Shown: one piece after another, positions 1 to 8,673 of the stretch | Position numbering within the stretch: the stretch's first letter is position 1 | How the letters are laid out: every line of letters starts with the position of its first letter | Assembly: GCF_012972675.1 (NCBI RefSeq) | Contig: NZ_JABCRE010000004.1 | Span: 1 to 64,000 of the forward strand | Origin: Pontixanthobacter rizhaonensis | GTDB taxonomy: Bacteria > Pseudomonadota > Alphaproteobacteria > Sphingomonadales > Sphingomonadaceae | Length of the DNA stretch: 64,000 nt | Reading direction: 5' to 3' | Made by a program: the position numbers and the translations under genes | Notes under the pieces: generated by a model | Seen by the model: the letters and a program-made list of their open reading frames with translations, nothing else | What the model was told of the DNA's origin: nothing | Database searches by the model: none

Positions 1-1
1 T

Positions 2-316
2 CGCAATCGCGGCCATATTAGAAACCGTTCCGCCTATCCGATGCTGGTGACCTTTGGCGATCTGTCTGATCCCACCAGCGTGGCGCAAGTGGACCCGGAT
101 GATCTGGCGGCCAGCTTTGGGACAGGCACCACCCTTAAACGCATCACCGTGCAGATGACCGATGATCCGGTCACGAGTGGTATTGAACAGAGATTGGGGT
201 GGTTGGATCGACATAGGGGTTCGCTGGTAAAGCGCAAACCCGACCAAACTTTAGGCGAGATGCCTGCCGCTCACCGTATTGGTAGTACTGATTTTAGACG
301 GAAGGTTGAGTTATGA
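2..316 (+). CDS. C-terminal end of an unrecognised protein (5' end outside window)
   Basis: An open frame runs in from the left edge and ends at TGA 314-316, so only the last 104 or so residues are visible. An in-frame ATG at 41 exists, but the frame is open upstream of it and the text before it (ending SAYP) reads like protein, so 41 is probably not the start. The visible part contains PMLVTFGDL, DPDDLAASFG and VQMTDDPVT, is hydrophilic and has no membrane segment or catalytic motif I recognise. Its stop overlaps the next start by four bases (ATGA at 313-316), so the two were probably translated together. Function unknown. Confidence 0.55.
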   Translation, partial: RNRGHIRNRSAYPMLVTFGDLSDPTSVAQVDPDDLAASFGTGTTLKRITVQMTDDPVTSGIEQRLGWLDRHRGSLVKRKPDQTLGEMPAAHRIGSTDFRRKVEL

Positions 317-564
317 ACCGTGAAGTGTTTCTTTCGTTGCTCGCGTTGGACTCCTATAGTCGAGGATATGGCCAGAATGTCGGCGGCCTCTCAAATGTCG
401 GAAAAATTGGGACAGCGGAAATTGTTACAGATGCTTTAGCCGAGTTAGATAAAGACGACGTACTTGCCGCCGGTTTTTACGCCATCGCCTATGAGTGGCA
501 GGGCGAGACGATCATTTCCTATCGCGGGACGGATGTTCCGGCACAGCACCGGCTAGCAGCCTAA
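313..564 (+). pseudogene. Truncated N-terminal fragment of a lipase-like alpha/beta hydrolase
   Basis: Eighty-three residues start with an ATG overlapping the previous stop. The pattern (SLLALDSYSRGYG, AGFYAIAYEW, TIISYRGTD) is what I expect at the start of class-3-lipase-like hydrolases, where the SYRGTD strand comes before a long catalytic part with a GxSxG elbow. Here the frame ends nine residues after SYRGTD, with no GxSxG. The following 68 bases before the next gene cannot code for the rest. I read it as a gene truncated by deletion. The family assignment rests on motif resemblance only; a genuine small protein is possible but less likely. Confidence 0.6.
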
Positions 565-594
565 ATCTCCCCTTCTCAAGGGGAGGGGAGATTT
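563..594 (+). terminator. Stem-loop after the truncated gene
   Basis: A perfect 10-base inverted repeat, AAATCTCCCC (563-572) and GGGGAGATTT (585-594), encloses a 12-base loop and begins inside the stop codon at 562-564. It ends in a short T run, so it may terminate transcription. It lies between the convergent fragment and the alcohol dehydrogenase gene and could serve both strands. It may also be the scar site of the deletion. Confidence 0.5.
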
Positions 595-632
595 GATTGC
601 CTACAGTATAGTGAAGCGAAAAAACTCAAGTC

Positions 633-2774
633 CTACTGCTCGCTGGCCATCACTTTGTCTTGATTGGCGCGGAAGATTACCCATTCGCGGATCGCGTCGA
701 TCTGATCGGGCGTGAGCGAGCCGGAGAAGCTGGCCATTCCGCGATCTTTCAGCAATCCATCATGCACCACGCTTTGCCAAGCGGCTTTGTTGTCTAGGGT
801 TCCGCTGCGGCGCAGATCGGGTAAGACAGTCGAACCCACAGCGCCCGGTGCATGGCATACCGCGCAATAGCGGGCATAGCTTTTCCCGCCAGCCGCAATC
901 ACGTCTGCCGCGGCACGGCTTGGTGGTGGATCGAGCGGAATTTGGGCTACTTCGACTTCAGCAGGTAATTCTGCCGTTCCGCCGATTTTGAACACCAGCA
1001 TCCGGCTGACATTGCGCACGGGTGCTTTGCGTTTCATCAGATCGCCATCAACAGACAAGGCATAGGCGCCGCCCCAACCGGCCAGAACCGCAATATATTG
1101 CTCGCCACCGACGGTGTACGTGATGGGCGGGGCAACAACGCCTGTTTGCGCGGCGAAGCTCCATAATTTGTCGCCTGTGGCGGCATTATAGGCGTTGAAT
1201 TCGCTGCCTGCAGTGCCTTGGAATACAAGACCCCCGCCAGTGGCCAGCAGGCCGCCATTCCACGGGCCTTCATGCTCGACAGTCCAGCGCGGTTTTTGTG
1301 CAACCGGATCCCAGGCTATCAGCCGGCCAGTCAGCGTTCCGGCCACTTCACGGCGGAAGCCCTCATCAGGTGGTAAATCGCCTGCGGCCAGATCAAACCC
1401 GACATTGAAGCCGCGATTGGTATCAGGCTTCCAGTCGGCTTCCGGGGCATAGACCATCGCCGCTTCCATCGCTGGAATATAGACCAAGCCTTCATCGGGG
1501 TGGAATGCCATCGGGTGCCAGTTGTGACCACCCAATGCGCCCGGCGCGACCAGTGCAGGCTTGCCGGTTTTATCAATCCGTGTTTCGGGATTTTCAATCG
1601 GCCGGCCATTTTCATCAATGCCGGTTGCCCAGTTCACCGGCACATAGGGATCACCGCTGATGAACTCGCCTGTTTCGCGGTCGAGTACGTAGAAGAAGCC
1701 GTTTTTGGGCGCTTGCATCAGCACTTTACGCTGCGTGCCTTCAATTTCCAGATCGGCGAGCATGATGTGCTGTGTCGCCGTGAAGTCCCATGTTTCGCCC
1801 GGTGTAGTCTGGTAATGCCAGACATATTCACCGGTTTCAGGGCGGACTGCAACAATGCTGGACAGGTACAGATTATCCCCTTCGCCTGTGCCATCTTCGC
1901 CGGGGCTCCGATATGAACGGTTCCACGGGCTGCCATTGCCTACACCGATATAGAGCAGATCCAGTTCGGGGTCATAGGCCATCGCGTCCCACACGGTGCC
2001 GCCGCCGCCAATGCCGCTTTCACTGCCCAACACATCGCCGGACCATGTCTCTGCCGCTTTCTGAAGATATTCGGGAGAGCTTTCATCCTCGTCACCCGCT
2101 GGTACAGTGTAGAACCGCCATAATTCGTCACCGCTGCCGGCATCATAGGCGGCGAAATAACCGCGCACGCCAAATTCCGCGCCGCCATTGCCGATCAGCA
2201 CTTTGCCGTCGATTACACGCGGCGCGCCGGTTACGGTGTAGCTCTTATCCTGATCAACAGTGACTTTTTCCCATACGACCGTGCCAGTGTCCCGCTCCAG
2301 CTTGACGAGGCGCCCATCAAGCGTTCCGAGGAACAAATGATCGCCCCATGTGGCAAGCCCGCGATTGACGACATCGCAGCACGCCTTAACCGCTGTTTCA
2401 CCGGGAACTTCCGGATCATAGGTCCATAATTCTTCACCAGTCACGGCGTTATAGGCCTTCACTTTGCTCCATGCGGTGGTGAAATACATGATCCCGTCAA
2501 TGACTAGCGGGGTCGCTTCCTGACCGCGCGCCGTATCCATATCAGCGGACCATGCCAGACCCAGTTCGCCGACATTGTCGGTATTGATATCGGACAACGG
2601 GCTGAAGCGTTGTTCTTCGTAATTGCGCCCGTATGTCAGCCAATTGGCATTATCGGTTTGCGCGCCAAGCAGACGTTCAGCATTGATGCCGCTTTCGCTC
2701 ATGGCTTCTTTGCAGGATGTCAGTGTAGCGGTGGCAGTTAGCAGCGCCACTGCGGCCAGTGCGACTCTTTTCAT
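633..2774 (-). CDS. PQQ-dependent quinohemoprotein alcohol dehydrogenase, lipoprotein
   Basis: The 713-residue product should oxidise alcohols in the periplasm with pyrroloquinoline quinone and pass electrons to a C-terminal haem c. A lipoprotein signal is visible (LTSC, Cys21). The body is an eight-bladed PQQ propeller with tryptophan-docking repeats, the adjacent cysteine pair KACCDVV that sits over PQQ, the GNGSPWNRSYRSPG segment and the catalytic Asp in TWDFTAT. The C-terminus has one haem motif, YCAVCH, and a later Met (GMASF) as probable axial ligand, so it is a two-domain quinohemoprotein of normal length. The residue two after the catalytic Asp is Thr, not Asp, which points to calcium rather than a lanthanide. 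A GGGAGAGGG ribosome site precedes the ATG. No PQQ synthesis genes are in the window. The substrate is unknown. Confidence 0.92.
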   Translation of the reverse strand: MKRVALAAVALLTATATLTSCKEAMSESGINAERLLGAQTDNANWLTYGRNYEEQRFSPLSDINTDNVGELGLAWSADMDTARGQEATPLVIDGIMYFTTAWSKVKAYNAVTGEELWTYDPEVPGETAVKACCDVVNRGLATWGDHLFLGTLDGRLVKLERDTGTVVWEKVTVDQDKSYTVTGAPRVIDGKVLIGNGGAEFGVRGYFAAYDAGSGDELWRFYTVPAGDEDESSPEYLQKAAETWSGDVLGSESGIGGGGTVWDAMAYDPELDLLYIGVGNGSPWNRSYRSPGEDGTGEGDNLYLSSIVAVRPETGEYVWHYQTTPGETWDFTATQHIMLADLEIEGTQRKVLMQAPKNGFFYVLDRETGEFISGDPYVPVNWATGIDENGRPIENPETRIDKTGKPALVAPGALGGHNWHPMAFHPDEGLVYIPAMEAAMVYAPEADWKPDTNRGFNVGFDLAAGDLPPDEGFRREVAGTLTGRLIAWDPVAQKPRWTVEHEGPWNGGLLATGGGLVFQGTAGSEFNAYNAATGDKLWSFAAQTGVVAPPITYTVGGEQYIAVLAGWGGAYALSVDGDLMKRKAPVRNVSRMLVFKIGGTAELPAEVEVAQIPLDPPPSRAAADVIAAGGKSYARYCAVCHAPGAVGSTVLPDLRRSGTLDNKAAWQSVVHDGLLKDRGMASFSGSLTPDQIDAIREWVIFRANQDKVMASEQ

Positions 2775-2881
2775 CAGGTACCCTCTCCCAAGTACTTTAC
2801 CGTCTCAGGCGCTGTATTCAGTCGCCCTTTGAAACCTGTGTGCCGAAGTTTTGTAGCCGAGTCTATGGGGTCATTTCGCCG

Positions 2882-3640
2882 TCACTTAAACACCGCCGGG
2901 CGTTTCTGCATTTTGGCTGCGACGCTTTCGGCAAAATCAGGCGACAGCAATTGCTCGCGGAAATATTGGCTTTCGGTGTGCATATGCGCGGTCACTGCTG
3001 CGCGGTTGTGACGGATCAGTTCTTTGGACCGTTTCATCGCAGACGGCGCTGAATTGGCGACGGCCAACGCCAACTCCTGGGTTTTTGTTTTGAATTCAGC
3101 TGCGGAAAATACCCGCGCCACCAAACCGAATTGCAACGCTTCCTCTGCGGTGAGAGCACGCCCAGTCAGGAACACATCATTGGCTACCGCCATGCCAACG
3201 GCAGCCGGAAGTAGCATTGATGATGCCGCCTCCGGAACCAAGCTTAGGCTAACGAATGGTGCCGCAAATGTGGCTGGCTGTGCGGCATAGACGAGATCGC
3301 AATGAAGCAACATGGTCAGCCCGACCCCGATGGCAGGGCCGTTGACCGCGCCTATTACCGGTTTTTCGCATGTTTGGATCGTATCCAGGAAGCGCGCAAC
3401 GGGAGGCAATTCGTCGCTTTGACTGCCGGTCGAAAAATCCGCCAGATCATTTCCAGAAGTGAAGTAGTCGCCTGCACCCGTGATCACCAATGCGCGGATG
3501 CTATCATCGGTGCCGTATTCGATCAGTGCGTCGGCCATCGCGGCATACATGGCCTGGTTGATAGCGTTCTTTTTGTCGGGCCGATTGATCGTGACGGTGG
3601 TGACGCGGTTTGCGGTCTCTACGCGAATTTGATCAGTCAT
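2882..3640 (-). CDS. Enoyl-CoA hydratase/isomerase family protein
   Basis: The 252-residue protein starts at MTDQIRVE; a longer in-frame extension upstream reads as non-coding and was left out. Crotonase features are visible: VTTVTINRPDKKNAIN near the N-terminus, the oxyanion-hole segments TSGNDLADF and NGPAIGVG, and a single catalytic-type Glu in LVPEAASS. Members hydrate or isomerise enoyl-CoA esters in fatty-acid or aromatic breakdown; the exact substrate cannot be read. It diverges from the dienelactone hydrolase gene across 143 bases and lies 107 bases downstream of the alcohol dehydrogenase start. Confidence 0.9.
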   Translation of the reverse strand: MTDQIRVETANRVTTVTINRPDKKNAINQAMYAAMADALIEYGTDDSIRALVITGAGDYFTSGNDLADFSTGSQSDELPPVARFLDTIQTCEKPVIGAVNGPAIGVGLTMLLHCDLVYAAQPATFAAPFVSLSLVPEAASSMLLPAAVGMAVANDVFLTGRALTAEEALQFGLVARVFSAAEFKTKTQELALAVANSAPSAMKRSKELIRHNRAAVTAHMHTESQYFREQLLSPDFAESVAAKMQKRPAVFK

Positions 3641-3783
3641 GGGCGAGCTTTCGATATAATTGGCAGGAATGTAGGTTTGGCGCTGCGTAACCAAGCAGAA
3701 GCCCGCGCGCAATCTTACGCTTAGCGCTTGCAGTCTGGATGCGGGGGCAGCATGATCACCAAATAGAGCATTGGAGAAAACAG

Positions 3784-4662
3784 ATGTGTGATGAAGCTGC
3801 AATTACCCGCTGGGCCAAAGAGGGGTTGAACCGCCGGCAATTTGGCGTGTTGGGCGGGATGGCCGCGGTGGCAGCCTGTTCGCCCGTCGCGGAAGGGGCG
3901 GATGACGATACCACTTTACCCGCGATGAGTGAGAGCAGCGTTAGTTTTGAAACCGCTGACGGCACAATGGATGCTTTTTTCGTTGCTCCGGACAGTGGCC
4001 CTTATCCGGCAGTGATTTTGTGGCCTGACATTGCAGGTTTGCGCGAGGCGAAACGGAACATGGCGCGGCGTCTTGCCGGGCGGGGCTATGCCGTGTTGGT
4101 GCTCAATCCCTATTACCGTGATCAAGCGGGGCAAATCTGGGAAGATTTTGCCGATTTTGCGGGCAATGAAGGCTGGCCCAAAGCGCGCGAGATGCGCAAA
4201 AAACATACGCCTGAGGCGATCATGAATGATGCGCGGGCGGCCGTGAAATGGCTTGATGAACAGAGCGGAGTGGATAGCAGCAAAGGGATCGGCACCCAAG
4301 GTTACTGCATGGGCGGTCCGTTGGCGATGTGGACTGCCGCTGCCGTTCCAGGCCGGGTGAAAGCTGCCGCCAGTTTCCATGGCGGCGGGTTGGTTATCGC
4401 TGATGATCCCATGAGCCCGCACACATTGATTGACGGGACAGAAGGTCATTATCTCATTGCCATTGCCCAAAATGATGACGCAAAGGCACCAGAAGAAAAA
4501 GACATTCTGAGTGATGTAATCAGTCGGACCGGATCTGGCAGTAAAGTAGAAGTCTATGCTGGCGACCACGGTTGGACCGTGCCGGATTCTCCTGTCTATG
4601 CAGAAGCACCCGCCGAACAGGCATGGGCTGATCTGCTGGCTGTGTATCAAGGCGCGCTTTGA
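3784..4662 (+). CDS. Dienelactone hydrolase family protein with Tat/lipoprotein-type leader
   Basis: The 292-residue product starts at MCDEAAITRW, behind a GGAGA site. The N-terminus has a twin-arginine stretch NRRQFGVLGG followed by AAC, so it is probably exported by Tat and may be lipid-anchored. The body is a dienelactone-hydrolase alpha/beta fold: nucleophile Cys in GYCMGG, acid Asp in AIAQNDDAK and His in GDHGWTV. DLH enzymes open lactones of chlorocatechol breakdown, but exported relatives often have other ester or lactone substrates. The next gene, an SDR, follows 54 bases later on the same strand and may share the transcript. Confidence 0.88.
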   Translation: MCDEAAITRWAKEGLNRRQFGVLGGMAAVAACSPVAEGADDDTTLPAMSESSVSFETADGTMDAFFVAPDSGPYPAVILWPDIAGLREAKRNMARRLAGRGYAVLVLNPYYRDQAGQIWEDFADFAGNEGWPKAREMRKKHTPEAIMNDARAAVKWLDEQSGVDSSKGIGTQGYCMGGPLAMWTAAAVPGRVKAAASFHGGGLVIADDPMSPHTLIDGTEGHYLIAIAQNDDAKAPEEKDILSDVISRTGSGSKVEVYAGDHGWTVPDSPVYAEAPAEQAWADLLAVYQGAL

Positions 4663-4716
4663 ATTTTTAAAACGGGTGGCCCAGACCGGACCCGGCTGGA
4701 TTGATTGGAAAATAGA

Positions 4717-5499
4717 ATGACAATGAAAACTCTTTTTGATGTTGCTGGCAAAGTCGCAGTAGTAACCGGCGGTTCCAGCGGCATCGGCGCGATGATGGCG
4801 CGCGGTCTGCTGGAAAATGGTGCGAAAGTCTACATCACCGCCCGAAAAGCCGAACGCCTTCACGCGATGGCGGAAGAGCTGTCTGAATTTGGCGAATGTA
4901 TAGGGATCCAAGGCGACATGGCTTCTGTCGAGGGGATTGAGGCCTTTGTCGCAGAGGTTAGCAAGCACGAAGACAAGATTGATATTCTTATCAACAATGC
5001 CGGCGCGAATTGGAGCGCGCCGATTGAAGACTTTCCTGAAGGCGGCTGGGATAAGGTGATGGATATCAACATCAAATCCATCTTCTTCGCTACCCAGAAA
5101 TTTCTGCCTTTGCTGAAAGCTGCTGGCAGCAAAGACAATCCCGCGCGCGTGATTAACATTGCCTCCATCAATGGCATCCGCAATTCGGGAATGCCAACCT
5201 ATGCCTATTCCGCGAGTAAATCTGCGGTCATCCATTTGACCGAGCATCTGGGCGCTGATCTCGCTAGCAGCGGGATCAATGTAAACGCCATCGCGCCGGG
5301 CCTGTTTCCCAGCAATATGACCAAGCAGATTGTCGAAAATGACGCGATGACGGAATTCACGCTGACCAAGATACCGCGCGGCCGGATGGGCAAACCGGAA
5401 GATATCGCCGGCACCGCAATTTTCCTATCCAGCGATGCATCATCATGGATGACCGGCCAAACGATTGTGCTCGATGGCGGGATGATCTCCACTGCCTAG
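4717..5499 (+). CDS. Short-chain dehydrogenase/reductase (SDR) family oxidoreductase
   Basis: The 260-residue classical SDR has the cofactor motif TGGSSGIG near residue 20, NNAG, the catalytic Ser in NIASINGI and the YSASK tetrad pair, and ends with the usual SSWMTGQTIVLDGG. It should carry out NAD(P)-linked carbonyl/alcohol chemistry in the cytoplasm; substrate not readable. The start was taken at ATG 4717 with GGAAAAT just upstream; ATG 4723 is also possible. It follows the dienelactone hydrolase and precedes the SPFH gene on the same strand. Confidence 0.9.
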   Translation: MTMKTLFDVAGKVAVVTGGSSGIGAMMARGLLENGAKVYITARKAERLHAMAEELSEFGECIGIQGDMASVEGIEAFVAEVSKHEDKIDILINNAGANWSAPIEDFPEGGWDKVMDINIKSIFFATQKFLPLLKAAGSKDNPARVINIASINGIRNSGMPTYAYSASKSAVIHLTEHLGADLASSGINVNAIAPGLFPSNMTKQIVENDAMTEFTLTKIPRGRMGKPEDIAGTAIFLSSDASSWMTGQTIVLDGGMISTA

Positions 5500-5609
5500 A
5501 TTGACCGCTTTGCAGTTTCGCCGCGCCGAGGTAGTACTGTCTACAGGGCTTAACGCCGAACCACCGCCGCGCCTATGTGCGGGGCGAAACACACGCTGAG
5601 GATACTATA

Positions 5610-6593
5610 ATGGACGTCGTCATTCTGATTTTGTTGCTGGTTTTGCTGGTCGCGTTCCTGCTGATGGCGGTGCGTGTGGTAAAACAGGGCTTTGTGTATA
5701 CCGTTGAACGGTTCGGCAAATACACCATGTCGGCAGAGCCTGGTTTGCATATCATTGTGCCTTTTATCGACCGGATTGGTCATAAGATTAACATGATGGA
5801 GCAAGTGCTCGACATTCCCGGTCAGGAAATCATCACGAAAGATAACGCCATGGTTGGCGTTGATGCTGTGGTGTTCTTCCAGGTGTTGGATGCTGGCAAG
5901 GCGGCGTATGAAGTCAGCAATCTCTATGGCGCTATCATGGCGCTCACGACAACCAACCTGCGGACCGTCATGGGCAGCATGGACCTTGATGAGACACTTT
6001 CCAAACGGGATGAAATTAACGCCCGTTTGCTGTCCGTAGTCGATCAGGCGACATCGCCTTGGGGAATCAAAATTACGCGGGTGGAGATCAAAGATATCCG
6101 CCCACCCATCGATATTTCCGAAGCAATGGCACGGCAAATGAAGGCCGAGCGCTTGAAACGTGCGGAGATTCTGGAAGCCGAAGGCGATCGGGCATCGAAC
6201 ATTCTTCGGGCAGAGGGCGACAAGCAATCTGCCATTTTGACGGCGGAAGGCGAGCGTGAGGCTGCTTTCCGGGATGCTGAAGCGCGTGAGCGGGCGGCCG
6301 AGGCAGAAGCGAAGGCGACCCAGATGGTTTCTGATGCTATCGCCAGTTCCGGCAGCCAAGCGATCAATTACTTTATCGCTCAGGAATACACCAAGGCAGT
6401 CGGAAAATTTGCTGAAAGCCCGAACGCTAAAACAATCCTATTCCCGGTTGAGGCGACACAGTTGATCGGATCGTTGGGCGGTATTGGCGAATTGGTGAAA
6501 GATGCGGTTGGCGATCAAGCGCGTGGTTCCGGCACCCCCATACCGCGCAGCAAACCGCGGGCGAGCGTCCCTCGTTCTTCGGATAAGAGCTAA
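5610..6593 (+). CDS. SPFH/band-7 membrane protein (stomatin/QmcA type)
   Basis: The 327-residue protein starts at MDVVILI, with GAGGATA upstream; upstream in-frame codons lack a ribosome site. A single N-terminal transmembrane helix ([17 protein letters not shown]) is followed by a band-7/SPFH domain ([21 protein letters not shown]) and an Ala/Glu-rich coiled coil (about residues 175-260). Such proteins form large oligomeric rings that organise membrane microdomains or control proteases. The partner NfeD gene follows after 14 bases, the classic pairing, so the two are an operon. Confidence 0.93.
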   Translation: MDVVILILLLVLLVAFLLMAVRVVKQGFVYTVERFGKYTMSAEPGLHIIVPFIDRIGHKINMMEQVLDIPGQEIITKDNAMVGVDAVVFFQVLDAGKAAYEVSNLYGAIMALTTTNLRTVMGSMDLDETLSKRDEINARLLSVVDQATSPWGIKITRVEIKDIRPPIDISEAMARQMKAERLKRAEILEAEGDRASNILRAEGDKQSAILTAEGEREAAFRDAEARERAAEAEAKATQMVSDAIASSGSQAINYFIAQEYTKAVGKFAESPNAKTILFPVEATQLIGSLGGIGELVKDAVGDQARGSGTPIPRSKPRASVPRSSDKS

Positions 6594-6607
6594 AAGGGAC
6601 AAAGCCG

Positions 6608-7102
6608 ATGGATATTTTTGAAGGCCTGGATGCGGCATGGGTTTGGCTTGCAATAGGCCTTGCTTTGGCGGCGCTGGAGCTGGTTGTACCGGGCGTGTAT
6701 CTTATTTGGCTGGCTGTGGCCGCTATTGCCACGGGTGCACTTACCTTTGTTTTTGACTGGGGTGTGCCGTTTCAAGTGGTCAATTTTGTCTCGCTTGCTC
6801 TGATCGCCGCATATTCTGCCAAACGGTTCTTGCGCGATAAGCCGATCGTCAGCGATGACCCCTTGCTCAACAACCGCGGTGGCCGAATGATTGGCGAGAG
6901 CGCAGTTGTCACCCAGGCAATTGATGGCGGGGAAGGCCGGGTTAAAGTTGGCGACAGCGAGTGGATTGGCCGCGGGCCCGACAGCCCTGTTGGAACGCGT
7001 ATGTTGATCACTGCAACGAAGGGCCCGATCCTGACGGTTGAGCCTATCGTCGTCGATGTCACTCCAGCGTTGGGCGCTGAGGCAGACGGTAAAACAGCCT
7101 GA
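6608..7102 (+). CDS. NfeD-like membrane protein, partner of the SPFH protein
   Basis: The 164-residue protein starts behind AAGGGACA. It has closely spaced N-terminal hydrophobic helices (WVWLAIGLALAALELVV, YLIWLAVAAIATGALTFV) and a C-terminal OB-fold-like domain (GESAVVTQAIDGGEGRVKVG, PVGTRMLIT), the layout of short NfeD1b proteins. The short form lacks the ClpP-like protease domain. It sits directly after the SPFH gene, which it is expected to bind in the membrane. Confidence 0.9.
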   Translation: MDIFEGLDAAWVWLAIGLALAALELVVPGVYLIWLAVAAIATGALTFVFDWGVPFQVVNFVSLALIAAYSAKRFLRDKPIVSDDPLLNNRGGRMIGESAVVTQAIDGGEGRVKVGDSEWIGRGPDSPVGTRMLITATKGPILTVEPIVVDVTPALGAEADGKTA

Positions 7103-7110
7103 GCCTGTGT

Positions 7111-8049
7111 CTAGGCAGCTACTGTAAACCGGCCATATTTGCGGTAACGTTTCATCCATCGTTCCAAAAACAGGTCCAGCGGTTTGGGCTCTAGCCCCAG
7201 CTGTTTCATGCCTGGATACTCACCCGACGGTACATTTCCGGCTTTGAGCAAAATCCATTGATCGCGGCCCATCGGCGTTAATGGCATGGCTGCAAAAATC
7301 CCGGAAATCGGGTCAGGAACTTTAATAAAAGTACGGTCGCGCCCTTGCGCATCGGCGATTTTCTGGTGCAATTCCAGCATCGTGATCGGCTCAGGGCCGG
7401 CAATCTCGAAGATTTTTCCGCCATGTTTGGCCGGGTTTGCGAGCGCCGCAACCACCGCATCCGCCGCGTCATCCACCCACATCATCTGCAATGGTGCATC
7501 GGGTCCGAAAACCGGCAGTGCTGGTAACATCCGGACCATCCCGGCAAACATGTTAATGAATTCGTCTTCCTCACCGAACAGAATTGAAGGGCGCAAAATG
7601 ACGGGCTTGGGGAAGGCATCATGAACCAGCTTCTCGCCCAGAGCCTTGGCCCGCGCATAGTCGGCCTCGGATTCTGCGTCAGCCCCAATAGCACTGACAT
7701 GGACCATGGCCTTGGCACCCGCGGCCTTGGCCGCTTCCGCGACATTGCCCGCGCCTTTGCCGATCAGTTCCATCAGATCGCCGTCAAACGCACCGACCAA
7801 ATTCACGACCAGGTCAGCCCCTTGCATAATGGCGGCCACACTTTCGGGCTTCGTGACATCGCAGCGCGCAAATTGCAGTTGGCCTAAATCGGCCAATGGC
7901 TTGATATTGAACCCTTTTTCCGGATTGCGGCTGGCTATGCGCAACCGCGCTCCGCGTGCCAATAAGTCCTGAGCGATATGACTGCCGAAATAGCCACTGC
8001 CTCCGACCATAACGACCAGTTTGCCGTCTAAATTGTTCATACTTGCCAT
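7111..8049 (-). CDS. NDUFA9-like NAD(P)-binding epimerase-fold protein
   Basis: The 312-residue protein has an extended-SDR nucleotide fold (VVMVGGSGYFGSHIAQDL) and the pattern of the NDUFA9 subfamily (VHVSAIGADAESEADYARAK, LRPSILFGEEDEFINMF), linked by homology to respiratory complex I. The ATG at 8049 (MASMNNLDG) was used; 8040 (MNNLDG) is equally plausible, and an extension upstream to 8115 is not convincing. It converges on nfeD with only eight bases between. No complex I genes are nearby. Confidence 0.87.
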   Translation of the reverse strand: MASMNNLDGKLVVMVGGSGYFGSHIAQDLLARGARLRIASRNPEKGFNIKPLADLGQLQFARCDVTKPESVAAIMQGADLVVNLVGAFDGDLMELIGKGAGNVAEAAKAAGAKAMVHVSAIGADAESEADYARAKALGEKLVHDAFPKPVILRPSILFGEEDEFINMFAGMVRMLPALPVFGPDAPLQMMWVDDAADAVVAALANPAKHGGKIFEIAGPEPITMLELHQKIADAQGRDRTFIKVPDPISGIFAAMPLTPMGRDQWILLKAGNVPSGEYPGMKQLGLEPKPLDLFLERWMKRYRKYGRFTVAA

Positions 8050-8254
8050 GTCCGAAATCCGCTTCTCGATACACGCCATAGCCGGCGCAGAATTATTGGT
8101 AGCCCCATGCCGCAATGTGCGGCGGCTCGCAACAGTTCCCGAAAGCCCGAATGCGGTGAAACGCAGAATCGTAAATACATTGACAGGCCGCCTGCCTGCC
8201 CGCTATCGGCGCGCTCCTATCACAAGGACAGCTACATGGCTGCCTTGCTCCGGT

Positions 8255-8341
8255 GCCCAGATGGCGGAATTGGTAGACGCGCATGCTTCAGGTGCATGTA
8301 TTCGCAAGGATGTGGAGGTTCGAGTCCTCTTCTGGGCACCA
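8255..8341 (+). tRNA. tRNA-Leu (anticodon CAG)
   Basis: Eighty-seven bases fold as a class II tRNA: acceptor GCCCAGA pairs with TCTGGGC, the D-arm region is GGCGGAATTGGTAGACGC, the anticodon stem CATGC/GCATG has loop TTCAGGT giving CAG, the long variable arm is typical of Leu/Ser, and the T-arm is GAGGTTCGAGTCCTC. The CCA end is encoded. The final bases form one side of a direct repeat that bounds the island to the right. Confidence 0.96.
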
Positions 8342-8343
8342 TT
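8328..8343 (+). repeat. Left attachment-site repeat (attL), tRNA-Leu 3' end
   Basis: The 16-base sequence TCTTCTGGGCACCATT covers the 3' acceptor strand, CCA and two following bases of tRNA-Leu(CAG). It is identical to 16878-16893 in the same orientation. Confidence 0.75.
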
Positions 8344-8673
8344 GACTTAAGCTACTGAAATATAATGAGAAAATGACAATTTTTGAGGACTCACATTGGT
8401 TCTCCAAACTATTGTCTCGGCTCGTCTTTTCCGTTCTCTTTCAATGTCTATCGGTCTCCATCGTTCGAATCTCTGTTAGTCCCGGACCATCCCGGCCTTC
8501 AATTTTTGCGGGCCTTTCTGTGGGCTTCTGAGAAAGCCACATTCCGAGGCCCGCAAATGCTTTCTTCGGCGACCCATTTTTGAGTGTCGACCGGGTCCGA
8601 TTCCAGCTGAAAGAATTCTGTCGTGCGTCGCGCGACGCTTGACAAAACAAAGCTTAATGGTTAGCACGACCCC
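8344..8673. other. Gene-poor stretch between attL and higB
   Basis: I see no convincing protein gene here; short frames lack ribosome sites and family resemblance. It begins directly after the attachment repeat, is more AT-rich than its surroundings and ends in the higBA promoter. It may be remains of lost island DNA, but no integrase motif can be read in any frame. Confidence 0.5.
8639..8667 (+). promoter_or_regulatory. Probable higBA promoter
   Basis: A consensus -35 TTGACA (8639-8644) is followed after 17 bases by a weak -10 TAGCAC (8662-8667); TTAATG at 8654 is an alternative. The AT-rich GCTTAATGGTTAGC stretch in between could be the HigA operator. The transcript would start very near the higB ATG at 8674. 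Confidence 0.45.

Noticed and set aside
3916-5247. Long minus-strand open frame of 443 codons opposite the dienelactone hydrolase and SDR genes
   Set aside because: The opposite strand carries two proteins with full catalytic motifs; the antisense frame has no family pattern and spans their intergenic gap.
5550-6359. Minus-strand frame of 269 codons opposite the SPFH gene
   Set aside because: It reads as a His/Cys/Arg-rich shadow of the SPFH coding sequence with no motif or ribosome site.
8344-8673. Integrase remnant next to tRNA-Leu
   Set aside because: Searched by eye in all frames for the R-HxxR-Y pattern and found nothing that could be defended.
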